A DNA stretch of 64,000 bases, taken from positions 310,001-374,000 of the forward strand of contig NZ_JAFBDS010000001.1 of assembly GCF_016908375.1 (NCBI RefSeq), given 5' to 3'. The DNA comes from Amphibacillus cookii. GTDB lineage: Bacteria; Bacillota; Bacilli; Bacillales; Amphibacillaceae. Within the stretch, counting starts at the first letter, position 1, and every line of letters begins with the position of its first letter. Of this stretch, positions 1 through 8,665 are shown piece after piece. Under the pieces are notes generated by a model. It had not been told where the DNA came from. It did not search any database and saw only the letters and a program-made list of their open reading frames with translations. The translations under genes were made by a program, and so were the position numbers.

Positions 1-551
1 TGTTGCTTTCATCAGTAGCGATTGCCCAACTATGGATTAAAATTTATGATCCAAATAATGGGATGTTGAATAGTTTATTAAGAACAATCGGAGTAGAAAA
101 TCCCCCTGCCTGGTTATCTGATCGAAGCACTGTCTTAATAGCGATTTTTATAGCGATTATTTGGCAATATGCTGGTTTTTATATCATTATTTACAGTGCT
201 GCTTTAAAAGGTATTCCTTCATCACTTATAGAAGCTGCTGAAATAGATGGGGCAACGCCTTTACAAATTGCTTGGAAGATCAAGGTGCCTCTTATTTCTG
301 GCGTGATTAAGACAACTGTTATATTAGCGATTGTTGGTTCTTTAAAGTACTTTGATCTTATCTTTGTTATGACAGGTGGCGGTCCAAATGGAGCAAGTGA
401 GGTCATTGCCTCTTATATGTATAAAGAAGCATTTGGACGGTACAACTTCGGTTATGGTAGTGCGCTTGGTTTCGCATTACTTATTCTTGCTTTGTTAACG
501 ACGTGGGTCATTCAAAAAGTCATGGCAACTAAAGATGACATTCAATATTAA
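1..551 (+). CDS. sugar ABC transporter permease (MalF-like), 5' end outside window
   Basis: Carboxy-terminal part (about 182 residues) of an integral membrane permease of the CUT1 (MalF/UgpA) carbohydrate import family; the start lies upstream of the window. Several hydrophobic helices are visible. The cytoplasmic EAA loop that docks on the ATPase is intact (EAAEIDGATPLQIAWKIKVP, about residues 77-96 of the visible part), followed by a GGGPNGASEV segment typical of this permease type. It is 15 bp upstream of a second permease, the usual MalF-MalG order, and the binding-protein gene probably lies just upstream. The substrate cannot be read from the permease; a sugar or oligosaccharide is inferred from the family. 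Confidence 0.9.
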   Translation, partial: LLSSVAIAQLWIKIYDPNNGMLNSLLRTIGVENPPAWLSDRSTVLIAIFIAIIWQYAGFYIIIYSAALKGIPSSLIEAAEIDGATPLQIAWKIKVPLISGVIKTTVILAIVGSLKYFDLIFVMTGGGPNGASEVIASYMYKEAFGRYNFGYGSALGFALLILALLTTWVIQKVMATKDDIQY

Positions 552-566
552 GGGGGGAGATCTATC

Positions 567-1427
567 ATGACAGTTTTGTCCGCAGTTGGAGAAAAAAATA
601 GCTTGAAACGGATTGGATATGCGATATTGTACCTTGTATTAGGGTTGATTGCAGTCTTTCAAATTTACCCATTAATTTGGTTGTTTTTCTTTTCGTTAAA
701 AGGGAATGCTGAAATTTTTGGTCGATCTCCTTTCGCATTACCTGAAGGTTGGCTCTGGGAAAACTATGCGAGAGTTTGGACGAGCGGGAATATGAATACT
801 TACTTTTTCAATAGTGTATTCATTACTGTGTCAGCCGTTGTTTTAACCGTGATATTAGCTAGCTTTGTTACTTTTGCGATTACACGTATGAATTGGAAAT
901 TAAACAAATTTGTTTTACTTTTGTTTATGGTAGGTTATATGATTCCGATTCATTCAACACTTGTTCCATTATTTCAATTCTTTTTGAATCTAAATTTATT
1001 AGATAATCCTGTTTCTATTGTACTGGCTTATACGGCATATAATATGCCGTTAACAATCATGATTTTAATCGGCTTTTATCGAACGTTGCCTAGGGAAATT
1101 GAAGAAGCAGCAGTGATGGACGGTTGTTCAGTACATCGTATCTTCTTCCAAATTACCTTACCAATAACTACACCAGTATTGTCAACGACAATGATCATTA
1201 ATATGATTTACAATTGGAATGAATTTGTTTTTGTTAACACGTTTATTAGTTCTGACCGATACAAGACATTAACGGTAGGTATTCAAAATTTCGTTGGTCA
1301 ATATTTGACAGACTGGGGTGCCATTGGTGCGACGCTTATGATTAGTATTGTTCCTATTCTGATTGCTTTCTTCTTTTTAAGTAATCGGATTGTTGAAGGT
1401 ATTGCAGCAGGATCAGTCAAAGGATAA
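567..1427 (+). CDS. sugar ABC transporter permease (MalG-like)
   Basis: Second permease subunit of the CUT1 sugar importer, 286 residues, the normal family length. About six membrane segments are seen, starting near residue 15. The EAA loop (EEAAVMDGCSVHRIFFQITL, about residue 185 on) is the ATPase contact. A GGGGAG ribosome binding site lies about 10 bp before the ATG at 567, and a strong terminator follows at 1444, so this is the last gene of the operon. No ATPase gene is nearby, which fits the Bacillus habit of sharing one MsmX-type ATPase among sugar importers (inference). Confidence 0.92.
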   Translation: MTVLSAVGEKNSLKRIGYAILYLVLGLIAVFQIYPLIWLFFFSLKGNAEIFGRSPFALPEGWLWENYARVWTSGNMNTYFFNSVFITVSAVVLTVILASFVTFAITRMNWKLNKFVLLLFMVGYMIPIHSTLVPLFQFFLNLNLLDNPVSIVLAYTAYNMPLTIMILIGFYRTLPREIEEAAVMDGCSVHRIFFQITLPITTPVLSTTMIINMIYNWNEFVFVNTFISSDRYKTLTVGIQNFVGQYLTDWGAIGATLMISIVPILIAFFFLSNRIVEGIAAGSVKG

Positions 1428-1443
1428 CCAAAAACATATTAGT

Positions 1444-1472
1444 AAAAGACACGTGCATGGCGCGTGTCTTTT
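1444..1472 (+). terminator. terminator after sugar ABC operon
   Basis: Inverted repeat AAAAGACACG (1444-1453) and CGTGTCTTTT (1463-1472) with a 9-base loop; the arm itself supplies the T tract. The A run on the other side allows it to act in both directions. Confidence 0.85.
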
Positions 1473-1582
1473 AACGAAAGAGGATAGCTTCTTGTATGCT
1501 TAGAACTAAATTTCTTAATAGATTGAATGCATCGCTCTATTTTGCAGCCGCTTTACAGAGGAATTATCTGTGATAAAAATGT

Positions 1583-1614
1583 CCGAACAGCATCATTTTC
1601 AAGCAGCTGTTCGG
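1583..1614 (-). terminator. terminator overlapping the end of the YesL-like gene
   Basis: Perfect 9-bp inverted repeat CCGAACAGC (1583-1591) and GCTGTTCGG (1606-1614). Read on the minus strand it is followed by ACATTTTTATC. It contains the stop codon of the 1599-2219 gene. Confidence 0.75.
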
Positions 1615-2219
1615 CTTTGTTGTTTTTCTTCGATGGATTGAAATATTTGGTAACAAGTACCCATTAATAAAAATGCAATAAATGAGCCAGCAAAGAAAAA
1701 AGTAAGACCTGGTATATAATTAAAAACAAAAATGGTTAGGCTAATACCAACTAACATTGCCATATTATGAAGTGGATGGATTAACATTAATAAAAATGCT
1801 TGTTTAATGACAGTAAAGAAACCAAGATTATAATGCACGTAAACGGGAAACAAATATAGTAGTGTTAACAAAGCAAAAAATAAAAATAAATATAAGGGTA
1901 ATTGAACGAACAATAAACTTGAATCGCGATGTAAAGATAAGAAAACTAAATGGATATAACTAATCCCTCCAACGGTCGCAATGACAAGGCCGTATCCGTT
2001 CGCTTTGACAAACTCTTGACGAAATATGGACCAAAATGTTTTGAAAATAGGTAAATCAGTCTGTCCTTTGATCCATTTTCTTATGATAGCAAAGGTTGAA
2101 ATAGTGGCAGGAAAAAATCCAAATATAACAAAACCTATAAAGGTAAAGGTTAACCAAAGTAAATTTAGAAAGGCTAACCTAGTGATCCATTCTGCTAGTT
2201 GAAATAATAACCGATTCAT
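1599..2219 (-). CDS. YesL/DUF624-family membrane protein
   Basis: 206-residue protein with about five hydrophobic segments, matching the YesL/DUF624 family. The N-terminal block with LLWLTFTFIGFVIFGFFPA and the IIRKWIKG loop are the recognisable parts. Function in this family is unproven; its genes usually stand next to sugar ABC importers, as here. It is convergent with the sugar permeases and has its own promoter (TTGGCA/TATAAT, 2253-2280 on the minus strand). A GGGAGG ribosome site precedes the ATG. Confidence 0.85.
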   Translation of the reverse strand: MNRLLFQLAEWITRLAFLNLLWLTFTFIGFVIFGFFPATISTFAIIRKWIKGQTDLPIFKTFWSIFRQEFVKANGYGLVIATVGGISYIHLVFLSLHRDSSLLFVQLPLYLFLFFALLTLLYLFPVYVHYNLGFFTVIKQAFLLMLIHPLHNMAMLVGISLTIFVFNYIPGLTFFFAGSFIAFLLMGTCYQIFQSIEEKQQSRTAA

Positions 2220-2252
2220 AACTAGCCTCCCTCGTATTAAGATCTCTCTTAC

Positions 2253-2280
2253 ATTATAACGCTTACATAGTCGGTGCCAA
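2253..2280 (-). promoter_or_regulatory. sigma-A promoter of the YesL-like gene
   Basis: On the minus strand TTGGCA (2280-2275), a 16-base spacer and TATAAT (2258-2253), about 35 bp before the gene start at 2219. Confidence 0.6.
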
Positions 2281-2398
2281 GGTAAAATGATTAGCTTTTC
2301 TTCTTATTTCTTTGGTTGTTTTTAAAACGAATGGTAAACAAAAATTCAGCAGTTATGGTATGATAGGAATAGTTAAAAGGGAAAATAGGGGAATTAAA

Positions 2399-3532
2399 AT
2401 GAAGCCAAGTGATCATAAGAATCTTGACCAAGTGATTGATGAAATGGTAGAAGTTGTTGAGCATAGTAAAGATGAAATATATGAGATAACGGAAGAATCT
2501 CGTAGAGAGTACAAGACGCTTTCTGAACAATTAGAAGAAATCCGTTTGAAAGTAAAACAATTGATCACAGATTCTGAGCAACTAGAGAAAAAAGAGCGCC
2601 TAGCACGTAATCGTCTCGCGCAAGTGAGTGAGAATTTTAATATTTATTCAGAAGAAGAGATACGAGAAGTCTATGAAAAGACGCATGCTTTACAAACCGA
2701 GTTAAAAATGAAGCGTGAACGTGAATTATCCTTGCGCCATCGTCGTGATTATATTGAACGTCGATTAAAATCTTTAGAACAAATGATTGAGCGTGGGACA
2801 AGCTTAGTTAGTAAGGTTTCAATTATATCTACATACTTAACAGATGATTTTAAGCAAATTGGTGATCTCATTCAAGATGCCAATCAAAAACAATCGTTTG
2901 GCTTGAAGATTATTGAAGCGCAAGAGGAAGAACGCCGTCGTATCTCCAGAGAGATCCACGATGGCCCTGCTCAAATGCTAGCTAATATTTTATTAAGGGC
3001 TGATCTAGTCGATCGTACCTTTAGAGAGCGGAGTCGAGAAGAGGCGATGACAGAAATTAAAAGTATGCGCACAATGGTTCGATCATCGTTATACGAAGTG
3101 CGCCGTATTATCTATGACCTTCGCCCGATGGCTTTAGATGACCTCGGCTTAATTCCAACGATTCGAAAGTACTTAGCCAATATGGAAGATTACAATCAAA
3201 TTACGATTGTATTATCAGAACAGGGTCAGTTTGAAGGTCTAGCGTCTAAGTATGAAGTGGCGTTGTTCCGCATGATTCAAGAGTCTGTTCAGAACGCAGT
3301 CAAACATGCAAGTCCTACGCTTATTCAAGTGAATATCTATGTTGATAAAACAGATGTAAGTGTCTCTGTCCGTGATGACGGTGTGGGCTTTGACGTCCAT
3401 CAAAAAAAAGATAAATCTTTTGGATTGATTGGGATGCGAGAACGGGTGGAAATGTTAGATGGGGATTTGGAACTCAATTCAACAATAGGAAAAGGTACAT
3501 CGATCTATATTAAAATCCCATTAAAAAATTAG
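2399..3532 (+). CDS. degS: DegS sensor histidine kinase
   Basis: Soluble two-component kinase that phosphorylates DegU, 377 residues (B. subtilis DegS is about 385). The N-terminal DegS sensor region is a long coiled coil (about residues 10-165). The phospho-acceptor is in the HisKA_3 motif RRRISREIHDGPAQ (His about 187). The HATPase domain has VQNAVKHA, RDDGVGFD and GLIGMRERVE. The reading frame is open from 2312, but the ATG at 2399 has AGGGGA six bases upstream and begins where DegS homologues begin. An extended -10 (TGGTATGAT, 2356-2364) lies just upstream. Unlike the usual arrangement, degU does not follow at once but after 459 bp. Confidence 0.95.
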   Translation: MKPSDHKNLDQVIDEMVEVVEHSKDEIYEITEESRREYKTLSEQLEEIRLKVKQLITDSEQLEKKERLARNRLAQVSENFNIYSEEEIREVYEKTHALQTELKMKRERELSLRHRRDYIERRLKSLEQMIERGTSLVSKVSIISTYLTDDFKQIGDLIQDANQKQSFGLKIIEAQEEERRRISREIHDGPAQMLANILLRADLVDRTFRERSREEAMTEIKSMRTMVRSSLYEVRRIIYDLRPMALDDLGLIPTIRKYLANMEDYNQITIVLSEQGQFEGLASKYEVALFRMIQESVQNAVKHASPTLIQVNIYVDKTDVSVSVRDDGVGFDVHQKKDKSFGLIGMRERVEMLDGDLELNSTIGKGTSIYIKIPLKN

Positions 3533-3991
3533 GACAAATTGATTAAATTTACATTAATAATTCCAATTGTTAATGTATTTTACTAATATTTATGTATAAT
3601 GAAGCTAGGATTTTGAATTGTCAAAAAAGCAGGACAGTTCGCCATTTCTACACATTAGCAAAAATTTTTAGCTTAAGAAGTAGAAAAAACGCAGTTAAAA
3701 TCTCAAAGGTCTAAGTATAAGAAAAGCTAACATAGTTAGCACAGTAGAATTCGGCAAATCGTCAAACGATGAGTAAAATGATCAATTAATGAAAATAATA
3801 AAATCATAAGTGATCTTAGATGAAAAAGTTACAAAAAAATAACTCTTTTAAATGCTTTGATTCAACATTATTTTATTGATGTCAAATACTTCACAAAATA
3901 GACAAATAGCCGATGATACAGATAGACTAATAGATGTGAAAAATGGTTTCAATATTGGAATTAGAAGTTGAGCTGAATTGGAGGGAAAGAA
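3533..3991 (+). promoter_or_regulatory. long degS-degU intergenic region with promoter-like and hairpin elements
   Basis: 459 bp without a credible gene. TATAAT occurs at 3595-3600. A hairpin (arms near 3662-3673 and 3693-3703) is followed by CTAAGTATAAGAAAA (3711-3725) and a palindrome GCTAAC-ATA-GTTAGC (3726-3740). This is the same three-part layout found before queG (37.6-37.9 kb) and before the OFA transporter (51.05-51.13 kb, minus strand). It suggests that degU can be transcribed or regulated separately from degS. Confidence 0.5.
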
Positions 3992-4666
3992 ATGACAAAG
4001 AAAATAGCCTTAATTGATGATCATGTCTTGTTTAGGGAAGGTGTTAAACGGATTTTGGACTTCGAAGAAAGCTTTGAAGTGGTAGCAGAAGGAGACGATG
4101 GTGACGAAGCACTTGCTATTGTTGAAGAACACAAGCCGGATGTTGTATTAATGGATATAAATATGCCACATATTAATGGTGTACAAGCTACGAAACGCTT
4201 ATTTGCCAAACATCCAACTGTAAAAATTATTATTCTATCGATTCATGACGATGAGAACTATGTTACGCATGCACTTAAATCAGGAGCACAAGGCTATCTA
4301 TTAAAAGAAATGGATTCAGAAGCTTTAATCGATGCGATAAAGATTGTTAGTGATGGTGGTGCTTATTTGCATCCAAAGGTAACGCATAATTTAGTGAAGG
4401 AATTCCAAAGGTTAACAAAAGTTGAAAACGGAGGATTGGAAGACATTGAGTATCGTAAGCCCCTCCATTTATTGACACGTCGAGAGTGTGAAGTATTACA
4501 ATTGTTAGCGGATGGAAAAAGTAATCGTGGAATTTCAGAAACATTATTTATTAGTGAAAAAACAGTTAAAAATCACGTGAGCAACATCTTACAAAAAATG
4601 AGTGTTAACGATCGAACACAGGCGGTCGTTTTAGCGATCCGTAATGGTTGGGTAGAAGTTATATAA
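3992..4666 (+). CDS. degU: DegU response regulator
   Basis: NarL/LuxR-type response regulator of 224 residues, partner of DegS, controlling degradative enzymes, competence and motility in Bacillus. The receiver domain has the acidic pair DD (residues 9-10), the phospho-acceptor Asp55 in VVLMDINMP and the conserved Lys near residue 104. The C-terminal HTH shows [18 protein letters not shown] and [20 protein letters not shown] precedes the ATG, and an intrinsic terminator follows at 4679. The 459-bp gap from degS is unusual. Confidence 0.96.
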   Translation: MTKKIALIDDHVLFREGVKRILDFEESFEVVAEGDDGDEALAIVEEHKPDVVLMDINMPHINGVQATKRLFAKHPTVKIIILSIHDDENYVTHALKSGAQGYLLKEMDSEALIDAIKIVSDGGAYLHPKVTHNLVKEFQRLTKVENGGLEDIEYRKPLHLLTRRECEVLQLLADGKSNRGISETLFISEKTVKNHVSNILQKMSVNDRTQAVVLAIRNGWVEVI

Positions 4667-4678
4667 TCATTTAGAAAG

Positions 4679-4712
4679 CAATCTAGTGTCAGGTACTACT
4701 AGATTGTTTTTT
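4679..4712 (+). terminator. degU terminator
   Basis: CAATCTAGT (4679-4687) pairs with ACTAGATTG (4698-4706) and is followed by TTTTTT. Confidence 0.9.
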
Positions 4713-4834
4713 ATTTCACTAGGTTGAGTCAATTCACACAGACTATACATCGCCCACAACTCCACAAAAAATGTTGAGGTTACCACTATGATTTTAACGA
4801 CGAATTCGTTAGAATAAAGTTATTGCAATAATAT

Positions 4835-4993
4835 TTTATCACAATATAACCGTCCGTAAATCACCCGCCCTCAAAATAGAGCGACGCGTTCAATCTATTA
4901 ACGTGGGCGCTAACGGTCGCGAATGTCCTGATTCACCCAGCTACCAATCAGGGGGTGAAGAACAAAACCCCCCTTGATTGAAGTTTCGTTTTA
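4835..4993 (+). repeat. modular intergenic repeat, copy A (short form)
   Basis: About 159 bp between degU and degV. It has the family head (TTTATCACA..TAACCGTCCGTAAA), the middle CAAAATAGAGCG with TCAATCTATTAA, the CTGATTCAC block and the tail TTGAAGTTTCGTTTTAT. It can fold as two stem-loops: ACCGT with ACGGT around the first half, and an AATCAGGGGG type stem with CCCCCTTGATT in the second. There is no open reading frame. Confidence 0.85.
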
Positions 4994-5036
4994 TCATAAT
5001 CAAATATAGTCGTGAGAGAAAGGTTCGGTAATAAAA

Positions 5037-5879
5037 ATGAAAGTTGCGGTTCTAACAGATAGTACAGCATATCTACCCGAAGAGCTTAGGCGGACGTTTC
5101 AGATTGAGATGGTTCCTTTAAGTGTGACGTTTGGAGATGTGTCTTACAAAGAAGAAGTTGAATTAAAAGCAGAAGAATTTTATCCATTAGTCAAAGATTC
5201 AAAAGTATTCCCAAAGACATCCCAACCTTCGATAGGTTATATGACTGAAAGGTTAAATCAGCTTGCTGAACACTATGATGCAGTGATAGCTATTCATTTA
5301 TCTAGTGGTATCAGTGGAACCTACCAATCGATGCAAACGGCAGGCGATATGGTAGACAATATTGATGTTCATGTATTTGATTCGGAAATTAGCTGTATGC
5401 CTCAAGGTTTTTATGTTTTAGAAGCTGCTAAAATGGCTCAAGAGGGAGAAGCACCAGAAACGATTTTAGCCAAATTAAATGAAATGAAACAATCGATGCG
5501 TGCTTATTTCTTAGTAGACGATTTAACACACCTCCATCGTGGTGGAAGGCTAAATGGTGCACAAGCTTTAGTGGGTAGCATGTTGCAGGTAAAACCTATT
5601 CTCCATTTTGTTGATACTAAAATTGTTCCATTTGAAAAAATTCGCACACAAAAGAAAGCACTCAAACGATTGTTGGACTTATTTGATCAAGATGCAAAAA
5701 CGGGTGCACCAATACGAGCAACTGTGATTCATGCGAATTGTCCGTCATTGGCAGCAGAGATTGCTGAAGATCTACAGAAACGCTATCCAAATGTAGAGTT
5801 ATCAATGAGTTACTTTGGTGCGGTAATTACAACGCATTTAGGAGAAGGATCAATTGGCTTAGGCTGGTACTTAAAATAG
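5037..5879 (+). CDS. degV: DegV family fatty-acid-binding protein
   Basis: 280 residues, the standard DegV length. The fold binds a long-chain fatty acid; in some Firmicutes such proteins (FakB) present fatty acid to the kinase FakA, but the role of the degU-linked member is not firmly known. It starts with VAVLTDSTAYLP, keeps the SQPSIGYM and HLSSGISGTYQS lipid-site motifs, and has HRGGRLNGAQALVGSMLQVKPI. It sits between degU and comFA as in B. subtilis (yviA). A terminator follows at 5887. Confidence 0.92.
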   Translation: MKVAVLTDSTAYLPEELRRTFQIEMVPLSVTFGDVSYKEEVELKAEEFYPLVKDSKVFPKTSQPSIGYMTERLNQLAEHYDAVIAIHLSSGISGTYQSMQTAGDMVDNIDVHVFDSEISCMPQGFYVLEAAKMAQEGEAPETILAKLNEMKQSMRAYFLVDDLTHLHRGGRLNGAQALVGSMLQVKPILHFVDTKIVPFEKIRTQKKALKRLLDLFDQDAKTGAPIRATVIHANCPSLAAEIAEDLQKRYPNVELSMSYFGAVITTHLGEGSIGLGWYLK

Positions 5880-5886
5880 AAATGGA

Positions 5887-5921
5887 AAAGGCTGTTGAGA
5901 TGACAAATCTTAACAGCCTTT
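5887..5921 (+). terminator. degV terminator
   Basis: AAAGGCTGTT (5887-5896) pairs with AACAGCCTTT (5912-5921); the downstream T tract is short (TATT). Confidence 0.75.
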
Positions 5922-5929
5922 ATTATGGT

Positions 5930-6110
5930 CTATGAACCCCCCTAGCTATGTCGGAGGTTACATAGAATCTCAAGCGCGAACGATAAAGAGCCTCTCTTCA
6001 ACGTAAGCTAAGGTTGGTTTCCCGACCATCAAATCTCACCAAAGAATGGGATGTTAAGAATCTCCATTTTTCTAATGATCAAGAAAAACAACATCCCTTT
6101 CTGGTGTGGT
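5930..6110 (+). other. structured non-coding stretch of unknown origin
   Basis: Two strong foldable parts. One is CTATGT-CGGAGGTT-ACATAG near 5953-5974. The other is a long hairpin in which CACCAAAGAATGGGATGTT (about 6037-6055) pairs with AACATCCCTTTCTGGTG (about 6090-6106). There is no reading frame. The segment GGTTACATAGAATCTCAAGC reminds me of the right ends of IS200/IS605 elements that encode guide-like RNA for TnpB, but no tnpB is present and I could not check it. A solo insertion-sequence end or a small RNA are both possible. Confidence 0.3.
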
Positions 6111-6120
6111 TAGTGTATTA

Positions 6121-6360
6121 TTTATCACAGATAACCGTCCGTAACCCCCCATCTCAAAATAGAGAATAGAGCAAATCGATTGAGGTGGGTGATAATCTCC
6201 TTGATTTACTTAACTAACAATCAATGGGTGGGTAAGATCGCAGACTAAAAACGCCACGCCTTTAAGAAGGGTTACAGACTAAGACCGCCACGTCCTGTGG
6301 CAACGTCTGCATGACCTACGTCCTGTAGCCCTCCGTCCACTGATTGATGGTTCGTTTTAT
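6121..6360 (+). repeat. modular intergenic repeat, copy B (with RTCCTG hairpin module)
   Basis: About 240 bp upstream of comFA. Head TTTATCACAGATAACCGTCC, then ATCGATTGAGGTGGGTG and CAATCAATGGGTGGG. An inserted module carries small hairpins around GTCCTG (CCACGTCCTGTGG, CTACGTCCTGTAG). The tail is CCACTGATTGATGGTTCGTTTTAT. The tail runs directly into the comFA promoter area. Confidence 0.9.
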
Positions 6361-6414
6361 AATGGGTTCTATGCTAAAATATAGATAATCTCTTTGGAAA
6401 GGATGTGTTAAGAT

Positions 6415-7749
6415 GTGAATGATCAAGCGCAAAGATTGGCTGGACGCTTACTGCTCCATGAAGAACTTCAGCTTTCAGAGCCTGAAATGACCCATTATCT
6501 TGCAACAAATAAACTCACTGCTCTCTCTCCTTTTTTAAAAAACTTCCTATCTCTTCAATGTCGGCGATGTGGCAATAAACAACGACATTTATTTGGTGAA
6601 ATGCCCTGCTCCAATTGCAAGAAGACACACGCTTATTGTCGAAAATGTATTAATATGGGACGAGTGATGGCATGTACGCCCCTTTATTGGTGGACAGGTC
6701 CAAAACCTGTCTGGCCCCAATTAGCTCATCCAATGGTCTGGTCGGGTCAACTTACACCAGCTCAACAGAAAGCTTCTAATTGTATTTATCATGCAATAAA
6801 AACGGGTCAAGCTAGCTTACTTATCCATGCGGTCTGTGGAGCAGGGAAGACTGAAATGTTGTTTGAAGGTATAGCGTTTGCTTTAAAAAGTCAAAAACGG
6901 ATTTGCCTAGCAACACCAAGAGCCGATGTTGTTAGAGAGCTCCTCCCACGTTTTGAACAAGCCTTTTTAGGCGTCGAGATTGTTGGGTTATATGGTGGAA
7001 ATGGTGCACATCAACAGACAGGTCAACTGACCATTGCAACGACGCATCAACTGTTACGTTATCAACACGCATTTGACGTGATGATTATTGATGAAGTTGA
7101 TGCTTTTCCATATCATGCTGATCCCAGCCTCCCTTATGCAACAAAGCGTGCGCAAACCCAACAGGCGACAACGATATATTTAACGGCAACACCTAGAGAA
7201 AAGCGACTTAAACGCCTACCTACCATTTTTGTCCCGGTTCGTTATCATGGTTATCCGTTGCCTATCCCCCAATTGAAAATCGTCCCACTGTTTGATCACT
7301 CCCACGGTTTAACCTCCCTTTGGACGTGGTATAAAGGACGTACCGATCCAAACCGACAATTACTCATTTTTACAGCTACGATTAAACAAGCTAACCAACT
7401 ATTTCCGGTTATAAAACGCCGATACCCTGATCAGAGAGTCATGCTTGTCCACGCTAACGATGCCGAGCGCATAGATAAAGTGCGTCAGTTCCGAGACAAA
7501 CAACTGGATATTTTAATAACAACAACAATATTAGAACGTGGTGTCACTTTTCCTTCAGTTGATGTGGTTGTACTTCAGGCTGATCACCATGTTTTTGATC
7601 AAGCAGCACTCGTACAAATTGCTGGAAGAGCAGGCCGAGATCCGAAAGACCCTAACGGTGATGTCATTTTTATTTATAGTGGAAAAACTAGAGCAATCGC
7701 TCATGCTGTAAGAGCGATTAAACGTATGAACAAAAAAGCGGGTTTTTAG
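6415..7749 (+). CDS. comFA: ComFA, ATP-dependent helicase for DNA uptake
   Basis: 444-residue membrane-associated DEAD-box-like ATPase that drives transforming DNA through the competence channel. An N-terminal four-plus-two cysteine zinc region lies at Cys49/52, 65/68 and 75/78. The helicase motifs are Walker A (AVCGAGKTE, about 139-147), Walker B DEVD (226-229), motif III TATPRE, and motif VI near QIAGRAGRDPKDPNGD. The start is GTG at 6415 after GGAAAGG; the overlapping ATG at 6413 reads ATGTGA and cannot be used. comFC follows within 20 bp. A comFB gene is absent between them. Confidence 0.95.
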   Translation: MNDQAQRLAGRLLLHEELQLSEPEMTHYLATNKLTALSPFLKNFLSLQCRRCGNKQRHLFGEMPCSNCKKTHAYCRKCINMGRVMACTPLYWWTGPKPVWPQLAHPMVWSGQLTPAQQKASNCIYHAIKTGQASLLIHAVCGAGKTEMLFEGIAFALKSQKRICLATPRADVVRELLPRFEQAFLGVEIVGLYGGNGAHQQTGQLTIATTHQLLRYQHAFDVMIIDEVDAFPYHADPSLPYATKRAQTQQATTIYLTATPREKRLKRLPTIFVPVRYHGYPLPIPQLKIVPLFDHSHGLTSLWTWYKGRTDPNRQLLIFTATIKQANQLFPVIKRRYPDQRVMLVHANDAERIDKVRQFRDKQLDILITTTILERGVTFPSVDVVVLQADHHVFDQAALVQIAGRAGRDPKDPNGDVIFIYSGKTRAIAHAVRAIKRMNKKAGF

Positions 7750-7766
7750 TAAGGGAGTGATGCTTT

Positions 7767-8435
7767 ATTTATTGTGTGAATTGCGATCATGAGATTGAAC
7801 ACCAGATAACATGGTGTCATTTATTTGATTTTAATCATGACAAGTCATTATGCTCGGATTGTCAGGTGCAATTGCACGTTATCGAAGAGCCGACTTGTGA
7901 CTACTGCGGACGTAATGATCTCGGTGTTTGTAACGACTGTAACCGTTGGCGTCCACACATGCTTATTAATAAAAATCGTGCAGTTTATCGTTATAATCCT
8001 TTTTTAAAAGACTTGATCACGCGTTTTAAATATCGCGGGGATTATATATTGATTGAAGCCTTGTCTTTAATGATCAAGCAGACATTCATAACGGCTTATT
8101 CCAAACTACCCAAAAAAACAGTGCTTGTTCCGATTCCTTTAAGTAGTAAGCGCCTTCAAAATAGAGGTTTTAATCAGGCAGAAGCGATCGCCAAATGCCT
8201 CCCTTATCCTACTGTCCAGCTACTAAGACGAACGGAAGGAGAGAAACAAGCAAAGAAGAATCGCAAACAACGATTAACGATGAAAAATCCTTTTGAACTA
8301 ATGGATCAAGTAGATGCAGAGTTGATCATATTAATTGATGATATCTATACGACAGGTGCCACCATTCATCATGCTGCACAAATACTAAAGGAAAATGGTT
8401 ATCGAAATATTTCTAGCTTTACTTTAGTAAGATAG
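7767..8435 (+). CDS. comFC: ComFC, competence phosphoribosyltransferase-like protein
   Basis: About 222 residues, partner of ComFA in DNA uptake. Zinc cysteines are CxxC at the N-terminus, CSDC, CDYC and CNDC. The PRT domain ends with ILIDDIYTTGATIHHAA. The best start is a non-standard ATT at 7767: it has AGGGAG (7752-7757) nine bases upstream and gives x-Y-C-V-N-C, aligning with the M-I-C-L-L-C start of B. subtilis ComFC as I recall it. The first conventional start, GTG at 7776, has no placed ribosome site and removes the first zinc cysteine. The frame is closed by TGA at 7758. The ATG at 7760 is in another frame and ends after ten codons. Confidence 0.9.
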   Translation: MYCVNCDHEIEHQITWCHLFDFNHDKSLCSDCQVQLHVIEEPTCDYCGRNDLGVCNDCNRWRPHMLINKNRAVYRYNPFLKDLITRFKYRGDYILIEALSLMIKQTFITAYSKLPKKTVLVPIPLSSKRLQNRGFNQAEAIAKCLPYPTVQLLRRTEGEKQAKKNRKQRLTMKNPFELMDQVDAELIILIDDIYTTGATIHHAAQILKENGYRNISSFTLVR

Positions 8436-8464
8436 CCCTTGAAAACCAACGAAAATAGTCGATA

Positions 8465-8620
8465 TTTATCACAGATAAACGTCCGTAAATCGCCGCCGCA
8501 AAATAGAGTGAAGCGTTCAATCTATTAAGATGGGGCTAACGGCCGCTAATGTCCTGATTCGCGCAATGACCCATCAGTGAGAGAAGAACATAAACGCCCA
8601 CTGATTGAAGGCTCTTTTTA
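8465..8620 (+). repeat. modular intergenic repeat, copy C (short form)
   Basis: About 156 bp between comFC and yvyF. Head TTTATCACAGATAAACGTCCGTAAA, TCAATCTATTAAGATGGGGC, CTAATGTCCTGATTCGC, tail CCCACTGATTGAAGGCTCTTTTTAT. The tail abuts an extended -10 (TGCTATAAT, 8621-8629) that probably drives yvyF. Confidence 0.85.
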
Positions 8621-8629
8621 TGCTATAAT
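8621..8629 (+). promoter_or_regulatory. extended -10 promoter for yvyF
   Basis: TGCTATAAT at 8621-8629, 37 bp before the start codon; no good -35 at normal spacing, so recognition would rest on the TG extension. Confidence 0.5.
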
Positions 8630-8665
8630 GAGGACAAGATTAAGATAAAAAAGGTGGGGTTGATC

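Noticed and set aside
2312-2398. N-terminal extension of DegS by 29 residues
   Set aside because: The extension covers the promoter region and ribosome site of the ATG at 2399.
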